From the NCBI GenBank assembly GCA_037962975.1, contig CM075673.1, positions 24,164,001 to 24,228,000 of the forward strand: 64,000 nt of DNA, read 5' to 3'. Source of the stretch: Clitoria ternatea (Eukaryota > Streptophyta > Magnoliopsida > Fabales > Fabaceae). Both the position numbers and the translations under genes were made by a program. The notes beneath the pieces are model-generated. The model was not told the DNA's origin. It ran no database searches and saw only the letters and a list, made by a program, of their open reading frames with translations. Numbering within the stretch: position 1 is the stretch's first letter; each line of letters begins with the position of its first letter. This document shows positions 10,204-22,985 of the stretch, piece by piece.

Positions 10204-12118
10204 TGTTAGAACCAAGAAGACTTCTGAAAAAATCTTAGATTTGTTGATAACTAACATTAAGTACTCTAATTTAATCAAAGTTATAATTTGTTAATATTTA
10301 ATAGTTTATCTAAGTGTTTTAGAATATAAAGCATAGGCTATAAAACAAAAAGGGAGCTTCTACACAACACAAGTCTGTAAGATGAAGCAAAGAAGAAATC
10401 AAGATCTGGGAAATAATCTTCAACATAAAAAGCTTATCTGGACTTGTACCAGATATAGACTTATCAAGCCTTACTGCAAGCCTCAAGAATATGGAAAAGT
10501 CTCCCACTAAAGGCAACTTTCATCAACCAGACTCTACTCTCAGAAGCTGCTATAAGCATCTTGTAAATCCTCCAATAAGAATCTGATTGCTCTTATGAGT
10601 CTCATCATCAATACCTTATGGATCAGCAGACCCTGAATCACTTTTAAAGGACGCCCTCATACAAATCTGGTACAAAGAATACTGGTGATCTAGATCAAGA
10701 TATAAAGAAGATCTACGAGAAGACTGACCAAGCAAGGCAGACCTTAATTCATCTTAAAAGCATCAAGTTTGCATCTATACTTCATATATTCGAAGGACCT
10801 CTGTACAAAAGCCTTCCTAAATCCTAAACCCTAAACTCTACCTATGATTACATAAGTCTCAAAGCTCTCTAACCTATATTACTTGTTTAGAACGTCTCTC
10901 TCTGACCAGAAAGCTTTTGTCCTTTATGCAAATAACCATTTCAACGGTTGTATCCTCTTTCAACGGTTGTATCCTCTCTCAACGGTCACTTAACTGTTAT
11001 CCTATCTTTGCGCTTAACAAGGAAATCTTATATATATAGAACCATCATCTCCATTCAGATTAGATTACGAAATGTGAAAAGAAGGAGAAAAGTGTGAGAG
11101 CAAGAAACACTAAGAATATGAGATAAAAGAAAGAGAAAGAGAAAGAGCTTGTAAGAGAAAAAAAGAAAAATAGAGATGGGTAAAACACACAAAAAGTAGT
11201 GTGAACAAAAGAAAAAAGAAAAATACAAACAAGTTTCAGACGTTTGTATGCAAAAGCCCAAGAAAAAGAAGAAATGGCAATTTGCTCAAGAAGAAGATTC
11301 AAGACGAAGGAATATTGCTATGAAGAAAATGAAAGCTCGCTATGTGTAATCCATTTCCATTTCAGAAGCACTAGCAATACAAGTCAGAAATATGCTTTGC
11401 ACATCTCAACACCTTTTGTAAGCATATCATTTCTGATCAAGCTTTCAGGCTTAGTGCGGTTAGTGCTTACATCTCATCTTGTACATGCACTAAGCCCCAT
11501 TCAAAAATAAGTCCTTCTTTTTCTTCACAAACATGTCTGTCAGGTTAACACTTAGCTCTGCTAAGTTAGAAGGCTTATTTTTTTGTTTTAATTCTTTCAA
11601 TCTTTTGTAAACATAGGTCTGTTAGACCTGTTAGGAAACACTATGGCCTAAAGATACTTTTAAAAGAATACTTAGGTTTAAGCCAAGAGTGGCTTGTGAA
11701 AGAATACTTGGGTCTGCCCCAGGAGTGGGTGTTGCAAAAGAATACTCAGTGATCTAGGAGTGGCTGGTGTCAAGAATACTCAGAAGCATAATCTGTGCTT
11801 AAGCCAGGAGTGGTTGGATTTAATAATACTTAAGGGCACGTCTGTGATGATTATGTAAAAGAGATATTTTATATAGTGAAAAATCCTTCAAGTCTGAAGG
11901 TAATGGATGTAGTTTCTGAGTTGGAAGTGAACCAGTATAAATCTCTTATGTGTTATTTCTCTCCCTATCTCTTACACAAGTTTGTTACTCTCTCTCGTAC
12001 CTTTACTAACTCGCAAAAGTCTGCTCCGTTGTGCAAATCTCACTTTCTTTTAAATATCACTTTTTGGTTTGAAAAAGTGAACACCCCTCCCCTTCTAAGT
12101 CTATTCTCTGAACTATCA
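10204..12118 (+). repeat. Solo LTR (probably copia-type) inside the Helitron gene
   Basis: A 1,915-bp non-coding segment separates two parts of the Helitron protein. It begins TGTTAGAACC and ends CTGAACTATCA. The flanks are AAATT (10199-10203) and GAATT (12119-12123), a 5-bp duplication with one mismatch. A TATA-like TATATATAGA lies at 11029-11038 and a purine-rich leader follows. The 3' part, with repeated 'caggagtgg' phrases (11680-11815) and 'gaaccagtataaa' (11929), resembles SIRE/Maximus-type LTRs. No internal region or second LTR is seen. The exact ends are inferred from the duplication. Confidence 0.55.
10940..10992 (+). promoter_or_regulatory. Three CAACGG boxes upstream of the solo-LTR TATA
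   Basis: CAACGGTTGTATCCTCT-like units repeat at a spacing of about 19-20 bp, with CAACGG at about 10942, 10961 and 10980. They lie 40-90 bases upstream of TATATATAGA. CAACGG fits a plant MYB core. It only resembles, and does not fully match, the mitosis-specific MSA element. Confidence 0.5.
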
Positions 12119-12729
12119 GAATTATTTGAGGAGCTAAACTTCAATCGGGAGCATTTGTCAATGGTTTACTCTAAATATCTATCTTCTATTAATAGGGACC
12201 AAAAAAATGCCTACGAGGTTATCATGGAAGCAGTTCATCTAAAGGCGGTTTCTTTTTCCTTTATGGATATAGTGGATCAGGGAAGACTTATGTTTGGAAT
12301 ACTTTATTTGCAGCTATAAGGTCTGATGGTCAGATATGTTTAAATATTGCTTCAAGTGGGATTGTAACATTATTACGTCCAAACAGACAAACAACTTATT
12401 AAAGATTCAAAATTCCTTTTATTGTTAAAGAAGATTCAACTTGCAATATAAAGCAAGGTTCTGTCCATGCCAAACTATTAGATAAAGCAACATTAATCAT
12501 TTGGGATGAGGCTCCTATGGTCAATAAGTTTTGTTTTGAAGCTTTAGACAAAACGTTCAAGGATGTTCTAAGATTTTCTGCTTCATATAACCTAATATCC
12601 CTTTTGGAGGAAAGGTCGTTGTTCTTAGGGGTGACTTTAGACCAATTTTACCGGTAATCCCAAAAGGTCCAAGGCAGGACAAATGTCAAGCAATAATCAA
12701 CTCCTCTTACCTTTAGTCTTTTTGTAAAG
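12119..12729 (+). pseudogene. Helitron PIF1-like helicase pseudogene, Walker A/B part
   Basis: This continues the Helitron protein after the solo LTR. FEELNFNREHLSMVYSKYL and INRDQKNAYEVIMEAVH are readable from 12125. The Walker A loop (YGYSGSGKTYVWNT) needs a one-base frame change near 12265. Walker B is clear in ATLIIWDEAPMVNKFCF (about 12487-12540). GDFRPILPVIPKGPRQDKC follows near 12630, then AIINSSYL, an in-frame stop and SFCK. The sequence breaks at TTTTGTAAAG and resumes at 31501 with 'tgttgacc' (VLTLSENM), the next residues of the same helicase. Stops and frameshifts make it non-functional. Confidence 0.88.
12725..12729 (+). repeat. Left target-site duplication of solo LTR A (TAAAG)
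   Basis: TAAAG lies directly before TGTGACGTCC. The right copy is CAAAG at 31496-31500. Joining the flanks restores TGT AAA GTG TTG ACC (CKVLT) of the helicase. Confidence 0.8.
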
Positions 12730-15700
12730 TGTGACGTCCTCTAATTATTTATCAATGTTTTTATTCGTTTAATTAAAATTTACAATAATTTTTTTGCAAA
12801 TTAATTAATTAATAATCATATATTTATGAAAATACTCATTTTCTGTAAAAAGTTCCAAAATACCATTTATATAGCATTGGAAAAACCCAAAAATACTAAC
12901 CAGAATGCAAAACACCATTTTTTTAGAAAACAGGGGTCTGATGCTACGAGTGGGGCTTCAATTGCAGCCCCGACGCTAGCACACCAGAAACAGCACCTGA
13001 TGTTGTTATGCATTTTAGGCCATTCGGCCAACTTTTAACCTACCTAATTGGCCTATTTCAGGTTTGATTACCACAAAACTTCACGGGCCATATATTTTCC
13101 CCATTCTGAAACTGTTGGCGTTGTTCGTTCATCAAAATTCTATCATGTGCGCAAGTTATGCGCAAAATGCATTTAACTCAACTTATATGCAAACCTATGC
13201 ACCAAACTATCTAAATGGGCTCCAAATTACCCAAGGCCTACATATGCAGTTTCTAAAGGCCCTAGGGGACCTACTGGTGCCTTCCGGGGGTCCCAAAATG
13301 CGTCGGATCTTAAAATCACCCTTTTAGTTCTTATTTTTCACATAATTGCTTAATTTCTCTATATGCATAATCCACATTAAACAACCAATACATCTAATAA
13401 TTCCTCAATCACATTATGCAACCATCACAAGCCTATACAAGACCTGCCCATTGCAATAATCAACCCCATACATCTTGGCTCCATGCCAGCAATTCACATT
13501 TATCATTAATTTCAACATAACTTCTAATAACATCACACAATTTCATAATTAAACAATTGTCAAGCATCATCATCGATTTATCAAGTAACTTGCACAACCA
13601 TCATTACCATCACATCAAAGTTATAACATCCATATGCTACTATTTCAACAATTCCATATTAAGTACAACATGTCATCACATACCTGAAATTATATATTAT
13701 CACCACGTTATTACATAAACTCTGATCTTTCATGCCATCAATTCATCATCAAATTATAATCATCTACCATCATGAATCCAAATCATTATCAACTATTATG
13801 CATCAATCTCATAACCACGCAATTTAATATCAAACACCAAGTGTATGATAAATACTATCAAATGCAATTTATCACTAAGTTATTACATAAAGTCATAATT
13901 CCGCATTCTCCTTGGCATCGGCTATCCACTTGACGCACCCTCCGGAGCGTTGGTATCCTCCCTGTCACTGGTCACTAAATTAAAGAAAACCACAACAAGG
14001 GTGAGTGTTGGGATATCATGATTAATATAGAAAGGAAATGACAAAGGTAATTATTTAATACCTAATGTTCTGGTTATCACCTAACTTACATGTTTCATGT
14101 ATTCCTATTTTACCTTATTCCATTCATGGCCACTCTCATTCACCAAAATCTCAATACGATTTCCAAATAACATAAAGTACATACACATTGTATCAAATAC
14201 ACATCATCATCCATATTTCATATTACAATCACAATCAATCCACAATTCATCACTGAGCATTCAACAACATCAAGTCACATACAACACCACTGACTTGCAT
14301 ATATCTCTAACTCCTAGTATCCAGATACTAAAGCATCAGCCTCTAGCAGGGGGTCCTACTTGACACCCCGTTGTGAACACCTATTTCGGTCCGGTCAATT
14401 TTCACCAAGAATGGGGAATTCTGTCCCTCCTTTCTATTCATGTTCGGATGTGCCTTAAGAATTACCGAGAGCTTGTGCTTGGCTTCAAGATTGTCTCTGA
14501 CTCCGAGAGGTGAAAGGATCTCCGAGAGAGACTGAGCTTCAATTCCGACTGATCCTTTTGGCTGTAAGATTTACCGAGTGGGTTATTTCCGAGCGAGGTG
14601 TTTGCTTGATTCTACTAAAAGATGAAGTAAACCACTCAAACTATAATGCTTCAGGACGCTGATAGAGTTTATAGATGTATGGTGATGTGATATGATGCAT
14701 TAGGAAGAGTTAGAGTGAGAGAAAATAGTATTTCATATGCTAATTTGAAGGATTTCCCGTTTTGCAAAAAACCTGCATATCTAGCGCAAGCGAGTGGGAA
14801 TCTCGCTCGAGCGAGATAGTGATGAATCAGGAATTTGGCCTCTGGCCTGTTTTCGCCTGAGCGGGTGGTGGTTTCACTCAAGCGAGATTGATGGAGAATC
14901 AGAAGTTAGCCCCTAGATCAATTTCGCTCAAGCGGATAAGTGAGCGCTCAAGCGAGAGGGAAAAGTTTTATATACTGGAACAATTTCGCTTAAGCGAGAC
15001 ATGTCTCGCCTGAGCGAGATTGATACCTGATGCATATTCCTTTCCTTTGCTCAGGCGTTTCAAGTAACATGTCTCCGAGTGAGACGTTGCCGAGTGAATT
15101 GTCTCCGGGTGGGGTGTTTCCGAGTGGAGGGTTCCCGATTGAAACCACTGAATGAAAAAAGGACTGTCTTTGAATGAATACTTACCGATTAGATACATCC
15201 GAGTAAAGGATTCTCGATTGAAGCCGGTCTGAATGAAAATCAAGTCTGATTTCAGATGAATACATCCAAGTGGATAATCCCCGACTGAAGCCAGTCTGAA
15301 TGAAAAGTAAGTCCGATGTCTAATGAATACATCCGAGTGAAGAATTCCCGATTGAAGTACCTCCGAGGGAAAAGAGATTCTGACTTTGGATGAGTGCTTT
15401 TTCTGGACAGAGATGTTTTTAAGCGAATCTTTTCCGAGTGAATTGATTCTGAACAAAAAGGACTGAACTTTGAAAGAGCATTTGTCAGGCAAAGTTATAT
15501 CCGAGTGGGATGTCACCAAGGAAGCCATTTCCGAGTGGTTTGCTGCCGAGAGATATATTTCCGAGTGAAGAAAAGGCTCTGACCTCGAATGAGCCTCTTT
15601 CGGGAAAAAACTTTCAAGGTCTATACTTCTGAGTCAGATGTCACCAAGGAAGCCATTTCCAAGTGGTTTGCTTCCGAGAGATGTATTTCCGAGTGAAGAA

Positions 15701-16289
15701 AATCTCTGATCTCAAGTGAGCCTCTTCCGGACAGAGACTCTCAAGGTCCATACTTCCGAGTAGCATGTCTCCGAGTGACGCATGTCCAAGTGGGTTGCTT
15801 CAAAAGGGAATTGCTTCCGAGCAAAGAAAGGCTCTGATTATGAATTACTGTTCGGGAAAAGATATATCCGAGTAGGGCGTCTCTGAGTGAGCCATCTTTA
15901 AGAGATATGTTTCCGAGAAAAGAAACACTTTGATTTCAAAGGAGCACTTTTCACTTCCGAGTTCCATACTCCCGAATGCAGTGCTTTCGAGTGAGTATTT
16001 TCGAGTGGTTTACTCCCGAGCAAAGAAAGGTTCTGTGAATGAATACTTTTCAAGCAGACACATCTGAGTGGGCTTTCTCCGAGTGAAGTATTTCTGAGTG
16101 GTTTACTTCCGAGAGATGTGCTTCCGGTTGAAGAAAGACTTTGAAGGAATATCTCTCAGGCTGAAGCATTCAAGTGAAGAATTCCCGAGCAAATGAATTT
16201 TAAATGGTTCCAACTTTGAAGGAGCTTGTCGGCCGAAGGTATAGCCGAATGAAATATTTTAGAGGTGTTTCTGAGTAATATGTTCCCGA

Positions 16290-16545
16290 GTGGTCCACTT
16301 CCGAGCAAAGCACCTCCGATTGAAGATATTCCGATCGAATGCTTCAAGCAGAAATAAGTTCCGAGCAAAGCACCTCCGATTGAAGAAATTCTGATTGACT
16401 GCTTCAAACAGAAACAAGTTCCGAGCAAAGCACCTCCGATTGAGGAAATTCTGAATGAATGCTTCAAGCAGTGACAAGTTCCGAGCAAAGCACCTCTGAT
16501 TGAAGCAACTCCAAATGAATGCTTCAAGCAGTGACATTTCTGGAC
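16290..16545 (+). repeat. 61-bp tandem repeat in the 5' LTR, 4 units
   Basis: Units contain TTCCGAGCAAAGCACCTCCG followed by ATTGAAG and CTTCAAGCAG. Starts are near 16296, 16357, 16418 and 16479. The block is missing from the 3' LTR. Confidence 0.85.
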
Positions 16546-17299
16546 AAAGCAATTCCGAATGAACCAAGTCTGAATAAAAAGAGGCCCTGATGCATACTTC
16601 TCGGAAAGGGATTTCTGAGTCAATAATTTGTGAATTCAAACCATCCAACCTGAGTGTCAAAAGTTGGATCAGATCTATGAATTCAAGCTTTCACTCGGCC
16701 TTTTATATATAAGAGCACCTGTTCCGCTCGGATTAATTTCCACTGTGAATGGATACGGGCTGAGACAGGGATCCGGGCCACAAGGAAGAGCACCGATCCT
16801 ATGAGACCCCATTTGCAGAATCCGATTGCCATACTATGACTTGGAATCCCACCACCCAAGTCAATCCATGAATTCTGGAAATGGCAGACAGGAGGCGGAA
16901 GTAGGAGTAATTAAAAATTCCCTACCAGCCGCTGCCCCCCACTAACTGTTAGTGGCTAGGCTGGCTCCACTGTGAGTGGAAGCTTATGCTGTCCAAGCAC
17001 TCGGCCACCCCTATAAATACCTCATCTGAAGAGGCACAAGGGGTTGGGATTTTGAGTTGGAAAATTTTAGTCACTAAGTCGATTCTCTGCCCAAACTCCC
17101 TTGTAACTGGTTCCGCTCTCCACAACCTTTTTGTCCTCAAAAGCTTGAGGTTTCCACCAGAGTTCAGAACCAGAATCTTGTCCTCTTGAACCTGATAATT
17201 CGTTTTGGGCCCTAAGTGGTTACTGAAACATCGGATCAGAGCTGATTTCCATTGAACTTTCCCATCTCCTAAACTCTTCCCAGTTCGCTTCACTCACCT

Positions 17300-17640
17300 T
17301 CATTAGCCACACCGGCCACACCCTTCCTCACCTCGGTTTCCAGTGTTCGAATCCAACACCGGTCACACTCTTCTTCACCTCGGTTTCCAGTGTCCATAGT
17401 CCATACTGGCTCAGCACTCTCATCACACTGGTCACACTCTTCTTCACCTCGGTTTCCAGTGTCCGTAGTCCACACCGGCTCAGCACTCTCGCCACACCGG
17501 TCATACTCTTCCTTATTTCAGCTTCCAGTGTTCAAATCCAACACCGGCTCAGCACATTAGCCACACCGGTCACACTCTTCTTCATTTCAGCTTCCAGTAT
17601 TCGAATCTAACACCGGATCAGCACTCTCGCCACATTGGTT
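17300..17640 (+). repeat. Tandem block repeat in the 5' LTR
   Basis: About six imperfect copies of a phrase built on CACACCGGTCACACTCTTC plus TTTCCAGTGTTCGAATCC. Most of this block is absent from the 3' LTR, which keeps one copy near 29045. Confidence 0.75.
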
Positions 17641-18786
17641 CCATTCCGTTCCTTATTATTACCATTCGTTGTCCATTTCCCTATTGCATTTGCTTTTTGT
17701 TGATTCTGATTTCCCATTTTAAATTAGTATTTTGCTGCTGATTTTCTTTTTCCTTCATCCAGATTCATAATAAATAACAAAAAATGAGTGTTTCACATTT
17801 GAACTAGCCTAAAAAAGTTTTTTCCTGTTGAATTTGCTTGTTCGTCGATTCTGATTCCCCATATTAAATTAGTTTTTGCTGCTGATTTTCTTTTCTTTTA
17901 TTCAGATTCATAATAAATAATAACAAAAAATGAGTGTTTCACATTTGAATTAGCCCCTAAAAAAATCATCAAGAACTATGTAACCCTGATTTCTTGGTAA
18001 CTCAAGAATACGTAGGAGCAGGACTTTAAATCCTATCGGGCCCACCTTTCCCATTTTATTCCTATTTTTATTTTCTTTATTTCTCCTTTGTAACTCCTTT
18101 TTTTATCACTTCCATGAAAATCAATTTAGACGTGACGTCTTGTTGATCTTCCCCTATTTTCAGTAGACCATCACCACGATTCATAAGGAACGGGATACTT
18201 GAGACGAGACGTCCTGTTTATCCCCTTCCCGTTTCTAACCCCGCATCTTGATTAAATCCCATGAAAATCAATTTAGACGTGACGTCTTGTTGATTTTCCC
18301 TTATCTTTGATAGGCCATCACTACGATACATAAGGAACGGGATACTTGGGACGAGACGTCCCTTTTATCCCCTTCCCTTTTCCCGTTTCATACCAAAGCC
18401 GAGGTTAATTTGGACGCGACGTCCTGTTGACCTACACTCCATGTTTGTTCAGTTTGTTCCTTCCGTTTTTCTTTACACAAAGTACAACAATAAAAAGGAA
18501 GAAATAAAACATCTTTTGTAAGGCTATTTATGTTGCGCATTTTCAATCTTGGTACTATTTTTGACAGGCGATGTAGGGTGCTAATACCTTCCCTACTCGT
18601 AACCGACTCCTGAACTTGAATCTCATTTTTTTTAAACCAGTGCTTTACTGAACTTAGTTTTTTCCCAATGTTTCTCCTATGGATAAAAACGTTGGTGGAG
18701 ACTCCCTGTTTTCTTTCGAAAGGATTTCGAAACACATTTTATTTCGAGAGGATCAACCGCGCCGTCGCGATCTAGGTCACGACAGA

Positions 18787-18804
18787 TGGCGACTCCACTG
18801 GGGA
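18787..18804 (+). promoter_or_regulatory. Primer-binding site of the Tat/Ogre-like element
   Basis: TGGCGACTCCACTGGGGA starts two bases after the 5' LTR. It begins with TGG, complementary to a tRNA CCA end. Similar sites in Tat/Ogre elements are usually assigned to tRNA-Arg. I have not checked the match to a tRNA. Confidence 0.7.
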
Positions 18805-20179
18805 AACTTAAGAGAGTCAGACCAGTTTGATTGAAAGCGCATGTTTTTTTATATAGTCTTTGTTAGCTTGGATTTCTTCCCCTTGTATTATTTTCTGTTA
18901 ATTGTTGTGAGTGTTTGTTCTTGTTTTAATTATTCTTGTTATTTTGTTTCGTTGTCTATATTTTGCATGTTTATTGAACCCTAGGGTAGAGGACCATGTT
19001 ACTTTTCTGCAATCATTGAACCCTAGGGTAGACGACTTTGTATATTTGTTCTGTGTTTATTCTTTGTGCAGAATTGGGTAAGGTAAAAGGTATTGAATGA
19101 CCTTCCACACACTACACTCACAATTACTTGCACACACCTATGAGTGGCGCCCTATACCCGGGCCCCAAATGAAGCTTAAGTTAGGAGGGGTTGGTAACGG
19201 AATCGTATGGGATGTACTTCCTATCCGGTGTTCGTGAGAACCTCAACCAGAGTTCGACCTCTCATAATATACGCACCTAGTGGATTCCCCACTGTTTGCG
19301 TCCCTGTCATGGGTAGGATCTTGGCTCTGGTGACCTTCTAGATGTCTAGTGTAAGCCACCCGGTGTGGAGAGTCACTTTTAGACAAGCCATAGGGCCTAG
19401 AAAAGACTTTCAACAAAACCCGACCTAGGCCACAGAAGGGCAAACTTTACTTTACCTTACGTCATTTTTGCTTTCCCTTTTATCCAAAAAAAATGAATTA
19501 TCTACCACCCGCAGATTCGCTTAGTTTTTGAAATAATGACTCATTTTGGAACACACAGTATTCTTTGGGTGAATAGATAATCCTCTTTTGGTCATGTACC
19601 TCTGAGTCCTGAGCCATAGATTTTCCTAATCGTCAAAAAAATAATTTTGTTTCCGCCCCAACAGGGACGTCGATGACGATTAGAAAACTTATGACTATTG
19701 CGACTTGGACCCTTGGTAATCGCTGTTTCCCCAAAAAAAAATTGCTTTATGTTAAATCAATGGGGAAGTACCGATTTCAAAACATGACATCAACTAATTT
19801 CTTTTCCTTATCCTCATTATCGTGGGGGGTTATTCAGAACTTAATGAATACCCTTTGAGTATCTATAGAAGATAACATGGGATTGAACTTAAGGAATGAG
19901 GGCTGTAGTTGCCCGAAGAAAATGTTTGAGCTTGAGGCTCCCGCCTCAGGATGAAGGATTTCTTTTGTCTTCACAACTATCCCATATTAATTTCCATGTT
20001 TACCATACCTAGTACTTTTGAATGATAAGTTCTAAGGAATGGTCAAAGGATACTTGCCAAAGCCTGTGATTGCTTCCTTCTTTTTATTTCCACCTAACAT
20101 TTTTTGCTTTTTTTAAACAAAAGGAGACACAGACGTCACGGGTAGGCATCCTTACCAGACCCGGCTCCAAAAGAAACTC
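18805..20179 (+). other. 5' leader of the Tat/Ogre-like element, no gene seen
   Basis: This non-coding stretch lies between the primer-binding site and gag. Only short frames are present. Long leaders are usual for this group. Confidence 0.6.
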
Positions 20180-22306
20180 ATGGCTAAGGCAGAAGCTGTG
20201 AACGGAGACTTTAGAACTGAGTTTAATCAGCTGAAAGAGCGAGTGGTGGAGTTAACTAAACTTTTAGAAAAAAAATTCACAGAGGGAGGCTCCTCTGCAG
20301 GTGTTGAGGACGCCCAACAGCAGCCTGCCACCGCGCCACCCCCCCCTTGGTTCTGACCCAGCAAGAACCCAACTCCCTAACACAACGACACCCCCTCTCA
20401 CCATTCATGTCGAAAGACCTAACCCGGCCATTGAGACCCAGCCACCTTACAGCCAGTCTTATGCACAACAGCATATATTTGTCGGTCCTGACGGCAACCC
20501 AGTACCTTTTCCACTTTATGGCCTACCACTGGGGTACTATCCCCCGCTCGCTAACCAGCAAGACGCCCACGACCAGCAAGTGATGAATCCTCACGCTTCA
20601 TACCCCACTTAGCCAAATATGTCACCACTCCACCAAACCTAAAACACGCAAGCCCATGACCCACAAACTTACCAAACCCAAAACACGCAAACCCATGACT
20701 CACAAACCTACCAAACCCAAAACACACAAGCCCCGATGGCCCAGCCAACCTACAACGCATAAGCCCAAAACACACGAGGCCAGATGACCCAGCCAACTTA
20801 TGCCGTACAAACTATGGCCCAACCCCAAGGTCCCTCACCAAATACAGGCCTAATGAACCAATCCCATGCGTTGCCTCTGTTCAACCAGCCACTTGGCTAT
20901 CCATACAGATACGCAACCCCCTATATAACCAATCTCCAAGATACAACCCGCATGATGAACCCGGTAGCCGGTCATAGCACGGTCGCAGTTCCCCAAAAGG
21001 AAAAGATAGAAATCTTAGAAGAGCGTTTGAGAATAATGGAAGGCGTCGGAGGTTTTGGACTGATAGATGCTTCTGAGCTATGCCTAGTCACAGATGTTGT
21101 CCTCCCGCCCAAATTCAAGATGCCAGACTTTAACAAGTATCGGGGAATGACTTGTCCAAAGAACCATCTCACGATGTACTGTGGAAAGATGGCATCCTAC
21201 TCTTCTAACGACCAATTGTTGATCCACTGCTTCCAAGATAGTCTGGCGGGGGCCGCTCTTACATGGTATGCTCACCTTGAGCGGAACCATATTCGTTGTT
21301 GGAAGGACCTGGCAGATGTTTTCCTTAGACAATACAAGTATAACATGGATATGGCACCTAACAGGGTTCAGTTACAGAATATGTTGAAAAGGGATAGTGA
21401 AATGTTTAAGGAGTATGCCCAATGGTGGAGAGAGACAGCGGCATAAGTGGACCCCCATTGTCGGAAAAAGAGATAGTCGCGATGTTTATCGACACACTCC
21501 CATCACCTTTCTATGGCAATATGATTGGTAGTGTTTCATCCAACTTCTCCGACATCGTGACTATTGGGGAAAGGGTGGAGAGCGGAATACGGACGGGAAA
21601 GATCACTCAGGGCCCATCTGGGGCAAGCACAGCAAGAAAGCCGGGGCCTGGGAGAAGGGATGGAGAAACTAATTCCATCTCTTCTAATCAAAAGATGGCT
21701 CCGCCGAGACCATTCGCCCCTACCATGATTCAAGCTCCCAATCCTTATGTGGCCGCAGCCACTTATGGCCCGACAGCTTATACTCCCCACTTTCGTCCAC
21801 CCATGGTAAGAGTGCCAATGTCGTAACCCATGCCATACCATCACCCGCAGCAAGTGACTCGACCACCCAATCATAATCAGAATACAAGGAATCCCAACAA
21901 TGAGCGTACCCCTATGCAGTTCGATCCAATTCCCATAACATATACCGAACTTTTTCCAATCCTCGTTCAGAAAGGTCTGGTAGCTCCATCCCCCATGAGG
22001 CCGTTGCAACCTCCTTACCCAAGGGGGTATGACCCGAACGCTCATTGTGATTACCATGCTGGGGCATCAGGGCATTCCACGGAAAATTGTATGGCCTTAA
22101 AATATAAAGTGAGGGATTTGATCAAAGCTGACTGGATTAATTTTCGGGAAGGAAGCCCTAACGTGACCACAAATCCCCTGCCCAATCATGGAGGTTCAGA
22201 AGTTAATGCCGTGGTGGCCGATATTGAAGATGGTTTTGATGATAATATTGATTTGGTGGTCGCTTGCCCGCCGGACCAAGAGTTCAGTAACTGGGAGGCT
22301 GTTTAA
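20180..22306 (+). pseudogene. Broken gag gene of the Tat/Ogre-like element
   Basis: Gag would form the particle and bind the RNA. The likely start is ATG at 20180 (MAKAEAVNGDFRTEFNQ), with a heptad-like ELTKLLEKK segment. A frame change near a C run (20337-20347) leads to a Pro/Gln-rich stretch, with in-frame stops near 20610 and 20759. The retrotransposon gag domain is clear at about 21060-21440 (FKMPDFNKYRG, then LTWYAHLERN and FLRQYKYN). A stop plus a one-base loss near 21446 moves it to another frame (LSEKEIVAMFIDTLPSPFY). Another stop lies near 21826. A zinc-knuckle-like CDYHAGASGHSTENC lies near 22045-22090. Four or more lesions rule out a working product. Identity rests on these motifs. 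Confidence 0.85.
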
Positions 22307-22559
22307 CTCCCTATAATTTTAAATGATTCACCAAATTAATTTGTTACTGCCTCAAAGTATCGTTCATCCCTCTGCTATGCCTAAGGCTTTGGGACTTTTC
22401 ATGTAATAAGGGCGAAAAAAAACTTGTTTTATCATTCAATCAATAAATGCGTATCAAAATTCAAAAAAAATTTCTCATCCCTTTATCCTTGCTTTGATTC
22501 ATTTTCTTTACTTGCTTGTTCCTCTTTTTCTCTCTTTTTTATTTTTTGCCATGACGCGC

Positions 22560-22985
22560 TAAATTGTAGATCCAAAAATGATCCTCTTGAGACTAATGAA
22601 ACCACAATCCCGTTTCACGACCTCAACTACCCGGTCGATCGCGCTGACAAAGAAGGTAGGGAAGCTTGTGAGCCGCCACCCAAGTTTACAAGATTGTTAA
22701 AACAAGAGGTTAAAGAGGTTTATCCCTTTTAAGAGGCGTTTAAGATTGTCAAATGGAGAGGAGAAAAGATCAAGATGGGTATACCCCTGAGTCAAGAATA
22801 ACTGAAGGAATCCATTAAGTTATTAACGTCCTTTAGTTTAAGAAAACACGGGGGCAATCTATCAGAAGGCATTAGTAATTTTGTTTCAGGACGTGGTAGG
22901 AATCTATGTGAATGACAACATGGCCAAGTCCTGAATTGGGCAGAGGCAGGACAGTCATTTGAGGACACTTCAACAGTCACCGACA
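22560..22985 (+). pseudogene. Relic of pol: pre-RT region and RT active-site scrap
   Basis: EPPPKFTRLLKQEVKEVYPF (near 22672-22730) and EKIKMGIPLSQE (near 22763) resemble the stretch just before reverse transcriptase in Tat/Ogre polyproteins. At about 22895-22930 the frame reads GIYVNDNMAKS, close to the RT active-site block (YVDDM.AKS in the family), with Asp changed to Asn. SHLRTLQQ follows, where the family has HLRxLxxVF. Most of RT and everything after it is missing, so large internal deletions joined distant pol pieces. The matches are short and made by eye. Confidence 0.6.

Larger units (their letters stand above)
14372..18784 (+). repeat. 5' LTR of the Tat/Ogre-like element
   Basis: It is 4,413 bp, from TGTGAACACC to GTCACGACA. 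It is rich in the octamer-like word TTCCGAGTG (about 15070-16620) and in near-palindromes of the CGCTCGAGCG/CGCTTAAGCG type (14800-15020). It includes a 61-bp tandem repeat (16290-16545) and a 'cacaccggtcacactcttc' block repeat (17300-17640). It is about 1.45 kb longer than the 3' LTR. Antisense reading frames here are by-products of the repeat. Confidence 0.88.

Noticed and set aside
11876..12118. Extension of the Helitron frame upstream (apparent SLFSELSELFEELNF)
   Set aside because: The open frame crosses the proposed LTR end by chance. The Helitron linker is already present before 10203, and the 5-bp duplication places the junction at 12118/12119.
14968..15528. Antisense 186-codon frame, present again at 27913-28473
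   Set aside because: The two copies are the two LTRs of one element, so their similarity is expected. The protein is a readout of TTCCGAGTG-type repeats with no domain.
16156..16660. Two long antisense frames
   Set aside because: They arise from the 61-bp tandem repeat. Both frames stay open because the unit lacks stops.
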